From NCBI GenBank assembly GCA_047621345.1, contig JBLHLW010000003.1, positions 1 through 64,000 of the forward strand: DNA of 64,000 nt, read 5' to 3'. Origin of the DNA: Actimicrobium sp047621345 (lineage in GTDB: Bacteria > Pseudomonadota > Gammaproteobacteria > Burkholderiales > Burkholderiaceae_D). The notes under the pieces are model-generated. The model did not search any database. It worked only from the letters and a program-made list of their open reading frames with translations, and was not told where the DNA came from. This document shows positions 16,661 to 25,358 of this stretch, one piece after another. Position numbers and translations under genes: made by a program. Within the stretch, counting starts at the first letter, position 1; each line of letters starts with the position of its first letter.

Positions 16661-17062
16661 TTATTGCATCCTCGTCAATTGATCCACGGAGGTCGATGCC
16701 TTCGAAATCGTCTTGGAGACAAATTGCACCCTTGTCTGGTAATCGTTAAGCGCCAGCATCGCCTTCATCATCACCATCTGGTCGCCGGTCTGCGTCGCGT
16801 GCTCCAGCATCTTCGAAACGTATTGCTGATCTTTTTTTACTTCGGATGCCAGTTCGGTCGCGCGGTTTGCGAGGTGGCCAGACATCGACGTCGTATCCGA
16901 ACCGGTCTCGGCGGGTGCCAGCCCGGGGGTTGCGGTATGTCGTTGCATTGCCTGCGTAAAAGCCTGAGTATCCGCATGGGCCGTTGGGGTGATGTCGATC
17001 CGCAGTGTCGATATTGCGGCCGAATGTGTACTGACAGACGTGATTGGGCTGACTGGAGACAT
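16661..17062 (-). CDS. sctI: Type III secretion inner rod protein SctI (YscI/HrpB)
   Basis: A 133-residue secreted-apparatus subunit. The last 60 residues are typical of the inner-rod family: DQMVMMKAMLALNDYQTRVQ followed by FVSKTISKASTSVDQLTRMQ, an amphipathic C-terminal helix. The N-terminal half is Thr/Ser/Ala rich and disordered. It is the first gene of the sctI-J-K-L fragment, directly before sctJ as in many T3SS loci. Confidence 0.85.
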   Translation of the reverse strand: MSPVSPITSVSTHSAAISTLRIDITPTAHADTQAFTQAMQRHTATPGLAPAETGSDTTSMSGHLANRATELASEVKKDQQYVSKMLEHATQTGDQMVMMKAMLALNDYQTRVQFVSKTISKASTSVDQLTRMQ

Positions 17063-17159
17063 GATGGTGCCTTTGAAATAAACACGATCGGACGATAGGA
17101 TGGTTAGCGCTGACGCGAGTTGTCCTGTCCCGACTAATTATCGCCAATTAACGGTTGAT

Positions 17160-17189
17160 GTCGCTTCCGGTTGCTTGCGTGGAAGCGAC
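17160..17189. repeat. Perfect inverted repeat upstream of sctI
   Basis: GTCGCTTCC (17160-17168) and GGAAGCGAC (17181-17189) form a 9-bp stem around a 12-base spacer. It lies about 100 bases upstream of sctI and 100 bases past the stop of the unknown gene at 17291. There is no T tract, so it fits an operator or processing site better than a classical terminator. The role is not known. Confidence 0.5.
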
Positions 17190-17290
17190 GTTCTCGCATG
17201 TTGATGGTTCGAATGAGGGGGGTGGCAAATCGCCCTAAAAGCTAAAATATCGATCTTGTGCTGTTACCGCGATGCGGGATGTCCCGATGG

Positions 17291-17818
17291 TTACAATCTA
17301 TTCGCTTGATCAGCCGACTTTGATGCCCTGCCAATAGTCGCCATCAGCATATCGTTTAGTTGCGCCAATAATTTGTTAGCTATATCCAATCCATGCAGAA
17401 TGACTTCCCCAAATTTGCCAAAGAGGTCAAGGAACGGGTGCCCTCTACGCTCATTGCTTGCGGGTTGGGTATCCGGTTTGGATGCCGGTATCTTTCCTGC
17501 GCTTGGCTGCGAAGCAATTGCAGGAGCATCTCCGTTACCAGAGTTTTTTCCATCCTGTTTGTTGGAACCTTCTTCCTTATTCTCCTTGTGTGCCACTTTA
17601 TTCTGCTCGGCTACTTTCATCTGGCCCGGCAAAGCGCTCGTCGAGGCGCTATTTAATAAGCGCTGGCGCATCCCGTTACCTTTTGCGCCGAGCGCGGGAG
17701 GTGGCGTGTTTCCTGACTGCGACTTGACGTCCGGTAGCTCATTTTTCGGAGACTGTGGGAGGTTGGGCATTGATTCGACCCGAGTTAAGTGAGGTCGGTT
17801 TGCAGAGTGAACTGGCAT
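17291..17818 (-). CDS. Unknown protein next to T3SS genes, possible secreted partner
   Basis: I do not recognise this 175-residue protein. The first 120 residues are predicted disordered: rich in Pro, Ser, Asn, Lys and Gln, with no cysteine and no signal peptide. The C-terminal 50 residues look helical and amphipathic (HPFLDLFGKFGEVILHGLDI, then ANKLLAQLNDMLMATIGRAS). A disordered, polar N-terminus beside sctI is what a type III-secreted protein could look like, but this is inference. ATG 17818 is chosen because AGGAGA lies seven bases upstream; the frame is open back to 17908. Confidence 0.6.
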   Translation of the reverse strand: MPVHSANRPHLTRVESMPNLPQSPKNELPDVKSQSGNTPPPALGAKGNGMRQRLLNSASTSALPGQMKVAEQNKVAHKENKEEGSNKQDGKNSGNGDAPAIASQPSAGKIPASKPDTQPASNERRGHPFLDLFGKFGEVILHGLDIANKLLAQLNDMLMATIGRASKSADQANRL

Positions 17819-18029
17819 TTGAATCTCCTGGTGTGTTCTTTTTTGGGGCAAGAATAGGATTGAGAAGCGATGTCTGGTGCTGTCAAAGGTTGGTGGCGGC
17901 AAAGGCATAGCAGTTCCGTCGAGCGGTGGCGATGCGTGCGCTATTTGAAGGCTGTCATGGACATGATTGGTGCGGTCATCCCGCTTAAACGAGGTGTGGC
18001 TAGCGCCAGAACGTATCTGGTGCCATAAT

Positions 18030-18048
18030 CGGAATCATTCTCATCTGA
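18030..18048. promoter_or_regulatory. Possible Fur-binding site upstream of feoA
   Basis: The 19-mer starting CGGAATCATTCTCAT, 11 bases before the feoA ATG, keeps the core of the Fur consensus (AATnATnnTCAT) and matches 9 of 19 positions. The position in front of a ferrous iron transporter supports iron-dependent repression. It is a partial match and needs testing against a Fur matrix. Confidence 0.45.
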
Positions 18049-18058
18049 TGGTTGTTCC

Positions 18059-18325
18059 ATGCTTCCCACCGCTCCTTTTTCAACACTCCTTTCCTCCTTG
18101 CCTGTCGGCCAATTTGCGGTCATTTCCGGGCTGGATGCCCAAAACGAGTTGTATTTGCGCTTGACAGCGATGGGGTTGCGCATCGGCAAGCAAGTTCAGT
18201 TGTTGCGGAGCGCCGCATTTTCGGGCCCATTGCACGTCCGTGTTGGTACGACCGATATCATGCTCAGGAAAAGCGAGGCGGCACGCGTGCAGGTCGTGCC
18301 AGTCGATGATGCGACGCGCGTATGA
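18059..18325 (+). CDS. feoA: Ferrous iron transport protein A
   Basis: An 88-residue SH3-like cytosolic protein that supports FeoB. Typical pattern: LSSLPVGQFAVISGLDAQ, LYLRLTAMGLRIGKQVQLL and the closing VGTTDIMLRKSEAARVQV. No strong ribosome-binding site precedes the ATG at 18059. The stop overlaps the feoB start in an ATGA quartet, so the two are translationally coupled. No feoC follows. Confidence 0.92.
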   Translation: MLPTAPFSTLLSSLPVGQFAVISGLDAQNELYLRLTAMGLRIGKQVQLLRSAAFSGPLHVRVGTTDIMLRKSEAARVQVVPVDDATRV

Positions 18326-20109
18326 AGCGCATTGCATTGCTGGGCATGCCCAATGCCGGAAAATCTACTTTCTTCAATCGCTTGACTGGTGCTTCGGCGC
18401 GGGTCGGTAACTGGCCCGGAGTAACGGTTGACTTGCTGGGTGCAAAGGTCTTGATAGGCGCAAGCATGGTCGAAGCGATCGACTTGCCAGGTATTTACGA
18501 CCTTCAGGGATTCTCCGAGGATGAGGAAGTGGTGCGCCGGTTCTTGTCCCTCAATTCGGTCGATCTGGCGCTGGTCGTCATTAATACAGCGCAAATTGAG
18601 CGACAACTCAGTCTTGTGCTGCAACTGAAACATCTCGGCGTACCGATGGCGGTGTTGCTGAATATGTCGGACGAGGCCAAAAAACTGGGTATCACGATTG
18701 ATACGCAGCAGCTGTCCAGCTTGCTTGATTGTCCTGTCGCACTTATTTCTGCTAAGTACGGCAATGGATATCAAAGTGCCTATCAGCTCATCCAGAAAGA
18801 GCTCAGCGGTAGTCGCCCGCCGGTCATTGCTAATCTCGCCACCCCACCGTTAGCCGAGCCAGTGCTTGAGGCGGCGATGGCACAGGCCATGAGTACATCG
18901 GTACAGATACCTGCCCACGCGTCGGACCAACTGACGCAACGCATGGACCGTGTACTGCTGCATCCTGTCGCGGGGTTGCCGATTTTTTTCTTCATCATGT
19001 TTTTGTTATTTCAGGGAATTTTTATTCTTGGCCAGCCGATCCAGAGTGGTCTTGCCTGGTTATTTCAGCTAGTACGGACTTCTGCGCTGGAGCCCTTGTT
19101 GTCGGTATTGCCGGCCGCTGTTACTGGCTTGTTGCTCGATGGAATTTACAATGGCATCGGCACGGTGGCCAGCTTTGTTCCTCTTATTGTGCTGTTTTTC
19201 CTGTTCATGGCGCTGGTCGAAGACAGTGGGTACCTATCGCGTGCCGCGTTTCTGATGGATGCTTTGATGGCTAAACTCGGACTTGATGGTCGCAGTTTCG
19301 TGATGGTGCTGATGGGATTTGGCTGTAACGTCCCCGCCCTCATGGGTACCCGTGTCATGCGCTCGAGGCCATTGCGGTTGTTGACGATGCTGGTCATTCC
19401 GTTTTCGCTGTGTTCTGCGCGTTTGCAGGTCTTCGTTTTTTTTATTGCCGCACTTTTTACACCTACGCAGGCCCCGCTGGTGCTGTTCAGTTTGTACGTA
19501 ATGAGTTTTGCCACAACGTTACTGAGTGCATTGCTGTTCAAATCAAAGTTCGCCAACAATGAGCCGTTCATTCTCGAAATGCCGCCCTACCGTTTCCCGA
19601 CATGGCGTCAGATGGTCTTGCGGGGCTGGCAGGAAGTCCATCACTTCATGCATCGTGCGACCAAGTTCATTATCATCGGCGTGGTGCTGGTTTATGTACT
19701 GACAAATTTCCCAACTAATGTCGCGCCGGCTAGCAGCGCAACGATTGCAGGCTGGCTTGGCACGAGTCTGGCACCGATCCTGGATCCGATTGGGATCAAT
19801 ATGCAGCTCGCAATTGCGTTGATTTTCGGCTTCGTTGCCAAAGAAATCGTCATTGGTTCACTTGCCGTAATTTACGGAATGGACGGTGGTGCGCTGATGT
19901 CGACAATGGCCAATCAAATCGACTGGGTACAGGCATATAGTTTTATGCTGTTCACCCTAATCTACACCCCATGCCTGTCTACGATCGCCACGATACGCAC
20001 CGAGTCTCGCAGCAGGTCTTTCACCTTGCTTGCCTTGGTCTGGCCGCTGACGTTGGCTTGGGTCGTCAGTTTCATTTTTTACCAATCGGCCCGGGCTTTC
20101 GGGTACTAG
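18322..20109 (+). CDS. feoB: Ferrous iron transporter FeoB
   Basis: GTPase-linked Fe(II) permease of the inner membrane. G-protein motifs: GMPNAGKST (G1, residues 8-16), GVTVD (G2), DLPG (G3, about 55), LNMSD (G4, about 112-116) and SAK (G5). The membrane part has the two Gate-type elements, including GFGCNVPALMGTRVMRSRPL and IPFSLCSARLQVFVFFIAAL. At 595 residues it is clearly shorter than the enteric form (about 770) but complete in motifs, as is common in betaproteobacteria. Coupled to feoA; ends six bases before a convergent regulator gene. Confidence 0.95.
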   Translation: MKRIALLGMPNAGKSTFFNRLTGASARVGNWPGVTVDLLGAKVLIGASMVEAIDLPGIYDLQGFSEDEEVVRRFLSLNSVDLALVVINTAQIERQLSLVLQLKHLGVPMAVLLNMSDEAKKLGITIDTQQLSSLLDCPVALISAKYGNGYQSAYQLIQKELSGSRPPVIANLATPPLAEPVLEAAMAQAMSTSVQIPAHASDQLTQRMDRVLLHPVAGLPIFFFIMFLLFQGIFILGQPIQSGLAWLFQLVRTSALEPLLSVLPAAVTGLLLDGIYNGIGTVASFVPLIVLFFLFMALVEDSGYLSRAAFLMDALMAKLGLDGRSFVMVLMGFGCNVPALMGTRVMRSRPLRLLTMLVIPFSLCSARLQVFVFFIAALFTPTQAPLVLFSLYVMSFATTLLSALLFKSKFANNEPFILEMPPYRFPTWRQMVLRGWQEVHHFMHRATKFIIIGVVLVYVLTNFPTNVAPASSATIAGWLGTSLAPILDPIGINMQLAIALIFGFVAKEIVIGSLAVIYGMDGGALMSTMANQIDWVQAYSFMLFTLIYTPCLSTIATIRTESRSRSFTLLALVWPLTLAWVVSFIFYQSARAFGY

Positions 20110-20115
20110 ATAAAA

Positions 20116-20691
20116 TTAGAGCGAGGTTGCTGAACGTGCTGCCTGCTCGTACAAGCCTGACAAGATGCGCAGAAAGCGTGCCAGTTCGCTCAATTCAAAG
20201 CTCTCGGTGCCGTCCCCACTCAGGCCTGATACCAGCACTTGTTCGCGGATTTCGAAGTAGCGCTTGCAGACATCCTGACCGGCCTCATTGGTCGAATACA
20301 GCACCTCTTTGCCCCGCTTTTCGGTTTTCACCAAACCAAGCGACTGTAATTTTTTCAGCGAATAGTTGACCACGTGCGTATCTTCGATATTGAGGATAAA
20401 GGCAATGTCAGCAAGTTTTTTCTCACGCGCGCGATGATTGATGTGATGTAGCACCAGCACATCGGTAATAGTCATATCTTTCATGCCAACGGCGGAAATA
20501 CATCTGACCGCCCAGCGGTTGAAGGCATTGCTCGCGATAATCAAGCCGAACTCGAACTCACTCAATTCAGCACTGCGTCCGGAGGCGAGATGAGATGACG
20601 ATACGATAGGAATTTTTGCCTGGCGCACAGGTTCTTGAGGTGTGGATGGAGAAGAGCCGCCAATTTTCTGTTTCGATAATTCTTTGGTCAT
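20116..20691 (-). CDS. Winged-helix (MarR-like) regulator
   Basis: A 191-residue protein. A disordered 50-residue N-terminus precedes a helical region and a winged-helix domain. The domain includes MTITDVLVLHHINHRAREKK, LADIAFILNIEDTHVVNYSL and the wing KKLQSLGLVKTEKRGKEVLY. It resembles a betaproteobacterial MarR-like family whose targets I cannot name. ATG 20691 has GGAAC eight to ten bases upstream; the frame is open to 20736. It is convergent with feoB and separated by six bases. Confidence 0.8.
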   Translation of the reverse strand: MTKELSKQKIGGSSPSTPQEPVRQAKIPIVSSSHLASGRSAELSEFEFGLIIASNAFNRWAVRCISAVGMKDMTITDVLVLHHINHRAREKKLADIAFILNIEDTHVVNYSLKKLQSLGLVKTEKRGKEVLYSTNEAGQDVCKRYFEIREQVLVSGLSGDGTESFELSELARFLRILSGLYEQAARSATSL

Positions 20692-21044
20692 CACAGTTCC
20701 GAATAGTTGTGCTGCTGGATTAAATCTATTGCCCACATTCTACGTTCAGAATATTGCCAAAAAACACGTGGGAATTTACTTTTTTTGTGCTTGTACGGTG
20801 GGCTAAATTTTTAAAAAATCGTACTTTTCGACGTTAAACAAGGCTGTTAGTTTGTGATTTCTCACTATGGGTAGCAATTGTATCCATTAATATTTTTTCG
20901 GTGAGTTGGTGTTCCAAGCACTGGCTCCAGACATGGCGCTGCAGGACCTGATACGACTATCAGTCAACCAAGGAACGGCAAGCGGCATTTGGTGCAAGAC
21001 CTGCGCCAAGTTTTTAAATCGAAAAATAACCTGAGGAAATACCC
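20692..21044. other. Intergenic region between divergent genes
   Basis: About 350 AT-rich bases between the winged-helix regulator (leftward) and the Cache-domain gene (rightward). It must hold both promoters. No RNA gene, repeat or recognisable operator was found. The ribosome-binding site TGAGGAAA of the Cache gene lies at its right end. Confidence 0.5.
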
Positions 21045-21512
21045 ATGAAATATTTGCTGAAAAGTTTTGTTTTGAGTCTATTCGCACTGTTGATGACAAG
21101 TGCGGCTCTTGCTGCAGAAAAAGGTTCGCGTGATGAAGCGGTCGCCTTGGTGAAAAAAGCGGCAGCTTATTTGAAGGAAAATGGAAAAGAAAAGGCATTC
21201 GCCGAGTTCAGCAGGACCGACGGACCCTTTGTCGACCGGGACTTGTACATTTTTGCTTATAGCGCAGGAGGCGATGGTACCAATTTGGCGCATGGTGCCA
21301 ATCCCAAACTGATAGGCAAGAATTTGCTCGATTTACGTGACGCTGATGGCAAGGCGATCGTCAAGAATTTTATCGAAGTGGCCAATAGCAAGGCTGGCAG
21401 CGGTTGGGTCGATTACAAGTGGGCCAATCCGCTTACCAAGGCAATCGAAGCTAAAACCAGCTACGTCGAAAAAGTGGGTGACGTAATTCTGGGCAGTGGC
21501 GTCTACAAGTAA
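21045..21512 (+). CDS. Periplasmic single Cache-domain protein
   Basis: A 155-residue secreted protein with a signal peptide (LLKSFVLSLFALLMTSAALA, then AEKG). The mature part is a single small Cache domain: AVALVKKAAAYLKENGKEKA, FAEFSRTDGPFVDRDLYIF, then the typical HGANPKLIGKNLLDLRDADG and GSGWVDYKWANP. Such domains bind small ligands and usually form the sensor part of chemoreceptors or kinases. Here the domain is free, so it may act as a binding protein. A good AGGAA precedes the ATG. Confidence 0.85.
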   Translation: MKYLLKSFVLSLFALLMTSAALAAEKGSRDEAVALVKKAAAYLKENGKEKAFAEFSRTDGPFVDRDLYIFAYSAGGDGTNLAHGANPKLIGKNLLDLRDADGKAIVKNFIEVANSKAGSGWVDYKWANPLTKAIEAKTSYVEKVGDVILGSGVYK

Positions 21513-21567
21513 CCTGTCTCTTTACGGCACGGCGCGTATTGCTACTCCGTGCCGTTGGTCTGCAGAA

Positions 21568-22089
21568 TTACATCCGCCAGAAAGCGAAGACCAGCAACGT
21601 AAAAAAAGCGGCGACAATATCGTCCCACATCACGCCAAAGCCACCCTTGAAATGTTGATCAAAATATCCGATGGGTGGCGGCTTGGCCATATCAAAAAAA
21701 CGGAAACACAAAAAAGCCCAGCATTGGGTAGTGAAGTCTGCAGGTGCCAACACAAAAAGCACGATCCAGAATGCGATGATTTCATCGATAACCATGCTGC
21801 CGTGATCGGCGACACCTAGGTCGCGACCTGTTTTTGCACAGGCCCACGTACCTATCAAAAAGCCGGCTACGATGACGATAGCCCAGTTCGCGCTGGTAAA
21901 AAAGTCAGGCCAGCGCTGACTCATCAAGTTGAACGTTAGCCAGCCAAACAAGGTACCGCTGGTCCCGGGCATGATCGGAGACAGGCCACTGCCCAAGCCT
22001 TGTGCAATAAGGTGGGCGGGGTGCGCGAGCATGAATTGCCCGGTTGGCTTTTTAATGGCTGGGTGTTTCCCTGAGTGGTAATTGGTCAT
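21568..22089 (-). CDS. pgpA: Phosphatidylglycerophosphatase A
   Basis: Inner-membrane phosphatase that converts phosphatidylglycerophosphate to phosphatidylglycerol. Family motifs: GLGSGLSPIMPGTSGTL near residue 31, the metal-binding DHGSMVIDEIIAFW near 95, and FFDMAKPPPIGYFDQHFKGG followed by GVMWDDIVAAFF. The 173 residues include about four membrane helices. Its start overlaps the thiL stop (ATGA), an arrangement common in proteobacteria. Confidence 0.95.
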   Translation of the reverse strand: MTNYHSGKHPAIKKPTGQFMLAHPAHLIAQGLGSGLSPIMPGTSGTLFGWLTFNLMSQRWPDFFTSANWAIVIVAGFLIGTWACAKTGRDLGVADHGSMVIDEIIAFWIVLFVLAPADFTTQCWAFLCFRFFDMAKPPPIGYFDQHFKGGFGVMWDDIVAAFFTLLVFAFWRM

Positions 22090-23048
22090 GGGGAGGTGAA
22101 GTGATCGAAGCTACGATAGGTCAGATGGAGGTCTTTTCCGGCATTATCAGTCAGTCGCAGTCCAGGCGCCGGATCGATATGACCGACCCGTGTGACCGGA
22201 GTTTGTGTGCGGTGCGCCGCATCGAGCACGGCTTGCCGATGAGCTTGTGGTGCGGTAAAACATAGTTCATAGTCATCCCCCCCTGCCATGCAATATGCAC
22301 GCCGCAAGGTCACAGATTGGTTGATCAGCGCCGGACCGGCAGGCAGCGCATCGACGTTAATCGTTGCGCCTACTTCCGAGCGCATCAGGATGTGTTTGAG
22401 ATCCCCACCCAGTCCATCCGAGATATCAATCGCTGCATGCGCTACACCCACCAGCGCCATACCGAGTGCGTTGCGCGGGGTGGGGCGATCCATGCGGGGC
22501 GCTGCTTGTGCCAGCGCATCCTCATCGAGTGCGAGTTCGCCTAGCCGATAGGCCAGCGCCAGACGGGCGTCCCCCAGCGTGCCCGAGATCCAGATATCGT
22601 CGCCGGTGCGTGCTGCACTGCGCAGCAATGCCCCGGTCGTGCCAAATTCACCAAAGACGGTGATGCAGATAGTTCTGGGACCTTTTGTCGTGTCGCCGCC
22701 AATCAGTGCACAGCCATGATGATCAGCTAGTGCAAACAACCCATCGGAGAATCCCTGTAGCCAGTCCTCGTCGATGGCGGGTAGGGCAAGTGCCAGAGTA
22801 AATCCGACCGGTTTCGCGCCCATCGCAGCCAGATCAGATAAGTTGACTGCCAGACATTTGTGTCCGAGTGCGCTTGGATCTGCACCTGGTAAAAAGTGCC
22901 GTCCCTCAACCAGCATGTCCATGGAAATCGCCTGCTGTAACTGCGCTGGCCTGAGCAATGCGCAATCGTCTCCAACACCCAGTAGCACGCCAGGGTGGCC
23001 GCGATCGGAGCGGGTGAAGTATCGGGCAATTAAATCGAATTCGGACAT
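22086..23048 (-). CDS. thiL: Thiamine-monophosphate kinase
   Basis: Phosphorylates thiamine phosphate to thiamine diphosphate with ATP. The N-terminus MSEFDLIARYF is the family start, then VLLGVGDDCALL, DMLVEGRHF, AVNLSDLAAMGAKPVGFTLA and the glycine-rich LIGGDTTKGP. IDISDGLGGDLKHI lies in the C-terminal half. ATG 23048 is taken; the frame is open to 23144. About 320 residues, normal. The 189-base gap to pilV holds both divergent promoters. Confidence 0.95.
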   Translation of the reverse strand: MSEFDLIARYFTRSDRGHPGVLLGVGDDCALLRPAQLQQAISMDMLVEGRHFLPGADPSALGHKCLAVNLSDLAAMGAKPVGFTLALALPAIDEDWLQGFSDGLFALADHHGCALIGGDTTKGPRTICITVFGEFGTTGALLRSAARTGDDIWISGTLGDARLALAYRLGELALDEDALAQAAPRMDRPTPRNALGMALVGVAHAAIDISDGLGGDLKHILMRSEVGATINVDALPAGPALINQSVTLRRAYCMAGGDDYELCFTAPQAHRQAVLDAAHRTQTPVTRVGHIDPAPGLRLTDNAGKDLHLTYRSFDHFTSP

Positions 23049-23237
23049 GACCGCATTGTACCCAACCAGCGCGGTGGTGAACGCGGGTTTGGGCGGCCAT
23101 CTTGTTTGTAATTCGCCACGTCGAAATTCTGGCAGAGAAGGCAATGATTGACTCGCCTCAAACTTTATCTACAGTCCAATTTTCAATGGTACGTATTCAT
23201 TAAGCTTTATGACTGTCAAAACTATTTACGTCGTCAC

Positions 23238-23786
23238 ATGCGCCTCACTTGTACCGGTGGTTTCACTCTGCTTGAAGTATTAATTTCACTGCTAGTTCTC
23301 GCATTCGGCGTCCTTGGTGTGCTGACATTGCTACTTTTTTCCGTCCGCGTCGCGCAGCAGGTCGATGCCGAGTCGGTCGCCTTGCACCTAGCCAACGAGA
23401 TCGCCGATCAATTGCGTGGCCGCGCCAGCACCACGGCACTGGCGCAATTTGATTACGATGCCGCATTGTCTCCAGCGAGTACGTCTGCCGCATCGTCGGA
23501 CCGTTGCTATGGTCTCTTTGACGCATGCAATACGAATCAACTCGCCACATTCATGGCTGACGAATGGCGAGCCCGTATAAAGACCCGGTTGCCGACAGGG
23601 CGGGTACGTATTTGCCGTGATGCGGCACCGTGGCAGATGGGTACTAATTCGCCGCGATGGGAGTGCGATGCAGGAACAACAGCAAGTGCGCCGCTCTGGA
23701 TCAAGATAGGCTGGCAAGGACGTTCATCGTTTGGCGACGACCGCAGCATCAGTAATGGACCGCAACTGGTGCTGCATGTCGATTAG
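23238..23786 (+). CDS. pilV: Type IV pilus minor pilin PilV
   Basis: A prepilin of about 182 residues with the cleavage/methylation site GGFTLLEVLISLLVLAFGVL (cut after Gly, Phe at +1, Glu at +5). The Cys-containing C-terminal domain has DRCYGLFDACN and RICRDAAPW. It is first in the pilV-W-X-Y1-E-fimT operon, which builds the priming complex of type IV pili. ATG 23238 gives the short leader typical for prepilins; the frame is open to 23148. Its end overlaps the pilW start. Confidence 0.88.
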   Translation: MRLTCTGGFTLLEVLISLLVLAFGVLGVLTLLLFSVRVAQQVDAESVALHLANEIADQLRGRASTTALAQFDYDAALSPASTSAASSDRCYGLFDACNTNQLATFMADEWRARIKTRLPTGRVRICRDAAPWQMGTNSPRWECDAGTTASAPLWIKIGWQGRSSFGDDRSISNGPQLVLHVD

Positions 23787-24744
23787 TCCGGTGAAGCCGG
23801 ACATGCAGCGCGGTCTGAGCCTGATCGAAGTACTTATCGGACTGGCGCTTGGCCTATTGATTGTTGCCATTGTTGGCACCGTATTCCAGTCCGTACGTCG
23901 CGCTTATGATCTGCAAGAAAGCACTGTCGAGGTGTCTGAGGCCGGCCGCTATGCTCTTGACAGCATTGCCCGTGCAGTGCGCCAGAGCGGTTCTTCCGAT
24001 CTGGCTAGTTCAGCCGTGCTTGAACAGGGTAATGACGCATTCGATGCAGCCATTAGTGGTCTTGATGCCCGTTTTCTCAAAGCAGGCACACTGGGTATCG
24101 AGCAAGCTTCGTCGATTGCCGTCAACGGCAGCGATGTATTGGCGCTGCGGTTTGCCGGCGCAAATGACGGCGCTGCAATTGACTGCGCCGGCTTCAGCGT
24201 CACCAGCCCGGTAGGAAATACATCAGGGCAGCTATCGGGCTGGAGCATTTTTTTTGTTGCCAGAGATGCTCGCGGAGAGCCGGAATTGCATTGCAAATAT
24301 CAGGGCAAGCAAAGCTGGTCATCTGCAGCCATCGTTCGTGGTGTTGAATCGTTTCAGGTGTTGTACGGCGTCGGGGCGGATGCCGCAGCGATGCCGACGC
24401 ATTTTCTTACCGCAGATCAAATTGATCGTCTGGACCAGCAACTGGTTTTGCGCGGTGCAACGCCAGAACAGCGCGCGCAGGACCATTATCGACAGACACA
24501 CTGGAAAAAAATTACGGATATCCGGGTTGCGCTACTTATTCGTAGTATGCGGGCCGTTCGGACTGATGCGCTGAATCAAGAGTTCGATTTATTTGGTCCG
24601 GCGTATACGGCGCAACAGGCGGCTAATGATCTAGGTACCCGAATTGTCGAAAGTGAACTGCCATCCAAAGAACGGAACCGGTTGCGTAAGCTCTTCACAA
24701 CGACGATCCGCGTTCGCAACACCACATTGGCGATGCCACGATGA
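23776..24744 (+). CDS. pilW: Type IV pilus minor pilin PilW
   Basis: Prepilin with RGLSLIEVLIGLALGLLIVA near the N-terminus (Glu at +5) and the PilW pattern SEAGRYALDSIARAVRQSG at about residues 65-83. The C-terminal domain includes DIRVALLIRSMRAVRTD. Length about 322 residues. ATG 23776 overlaps the pilV stop by 11 bases; ATG 23803 is an alternative with a shorter leader. The stop overlaps pilX in an ATGA. Confidence 0.88.
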   Translation: MSISPVKPDMQRGLSLIEVLIGLALGLLIVAIVGTVFQSVRRAYDLQESTVEVSEAGRYALDSIARAVRQSGSSDLASSAVLEQGNDAFDAAISGLDARFLKAGTLGIEQASSIAVNGSDVLALRFAGANDGAAIDCAGFSVTSPVGNTSGQLSGWSIFFVARDARGEPELHCKYQGKQSWSSAAIVRGVESFQVLYGVGADAAAMPTHFLTADQIDRLDQQLVLRGATPEQRAQDHYRQTHWKKITDIRVALLIRSMRAVRTDALNQEFDLFGPAYTAQQAANDLGTRIVESELPSKERNRLRKLFTTTIRVRNTTLAMPR

Positions 24745-25358
24745 GGTTCCGGCAAAGCGGGATCACGCTATTCATCGTGCTGGTCTGGCTGACGGTGGTT
24801 GCACTGCTGGCACTGTCTGCACTGGAGATCGGTTTGCAGGACCAGAGGGCCGCGCGAAGTTATCGTGACAGGGAGGTCGCCTTTCAAGCTGCCGAGGCAG
24901 GCTTGCAGGATGCCGAACTGGATATTGAAGGGTCGCCGGATACGCACTTGTCACGCAGCGCGCTGTTTGCTCGCAACAGCAAGGAGGGCTTTCCCAGCGA
25001 GGTGGACGATCTTTGTCAGCGCGGTATGTCGAATCCTTATCAAGGCTTATGCAGACAATCTCTAGATGCCGGTGTGCCCAGCTGGTTGCAAGTCGCGCAA
25101 CCAGTGCGAGGTAGCACTGATGATAGTGACGTGGGCGTGCCCTATGGTCGCTTTACTGGACGCTCGATGCAAACTGGACTTGGCATGCTGCCAGCCAAGT
25201 TGCCTCGTTACCTGATAGAACTGCTGCCTTATCGGCAGGCTGGGAATAGTGCCGAGCGACCCGAGTATTTTTATCGGATCACGGCGATCGGTTTTGGCGC
25301 CGATGCTGCCAGTGAGGTCGTGTTGCAGACCTTTTACCGGAAGGGGAGCTTGCCATGA
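24741..25358 (+). CDS. pilX: Type IV pilus minor pilin PilX
   Basis: A 205-residue PilX: N-terminal hydrophobic helix QSGITLFIVLVWLTVVALLA without the Glu at +5, which is normal for PilX, then RSYRDREVAFQAAEAGLQDA, the family signature. PilX initiates pilus assembly and works with PilY1. It overlaps pilW and pilY1 by four bases on each side, so the operon is tightly coupled. Confidence 0.88.
   Translation: MRFRQSGITLFIVLVWLTVVALLALSALEIGLQDQRAARSYRDREVAFQAAEAGLQDAELDIEGSPDTHLSRSALFARNSKEGFPSEVDDLCQRGMSNPYQGLCRQSLDAGVPSWLQVAQPVRGSTDDSDVGVPYGRFTGRSMQTGLGMLPAKLPRYLIELLPYRQAGNSAERPEYFYRITAIGFGADAASEVVLQTFYRKGSLP

Noticed and set aside
18322..20109. FeoB considered truncated because it has only 595 residues
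   Set aside because: All G-protein and Gate motifs are present; short FeoB proteins are common in betaproteobacteria.
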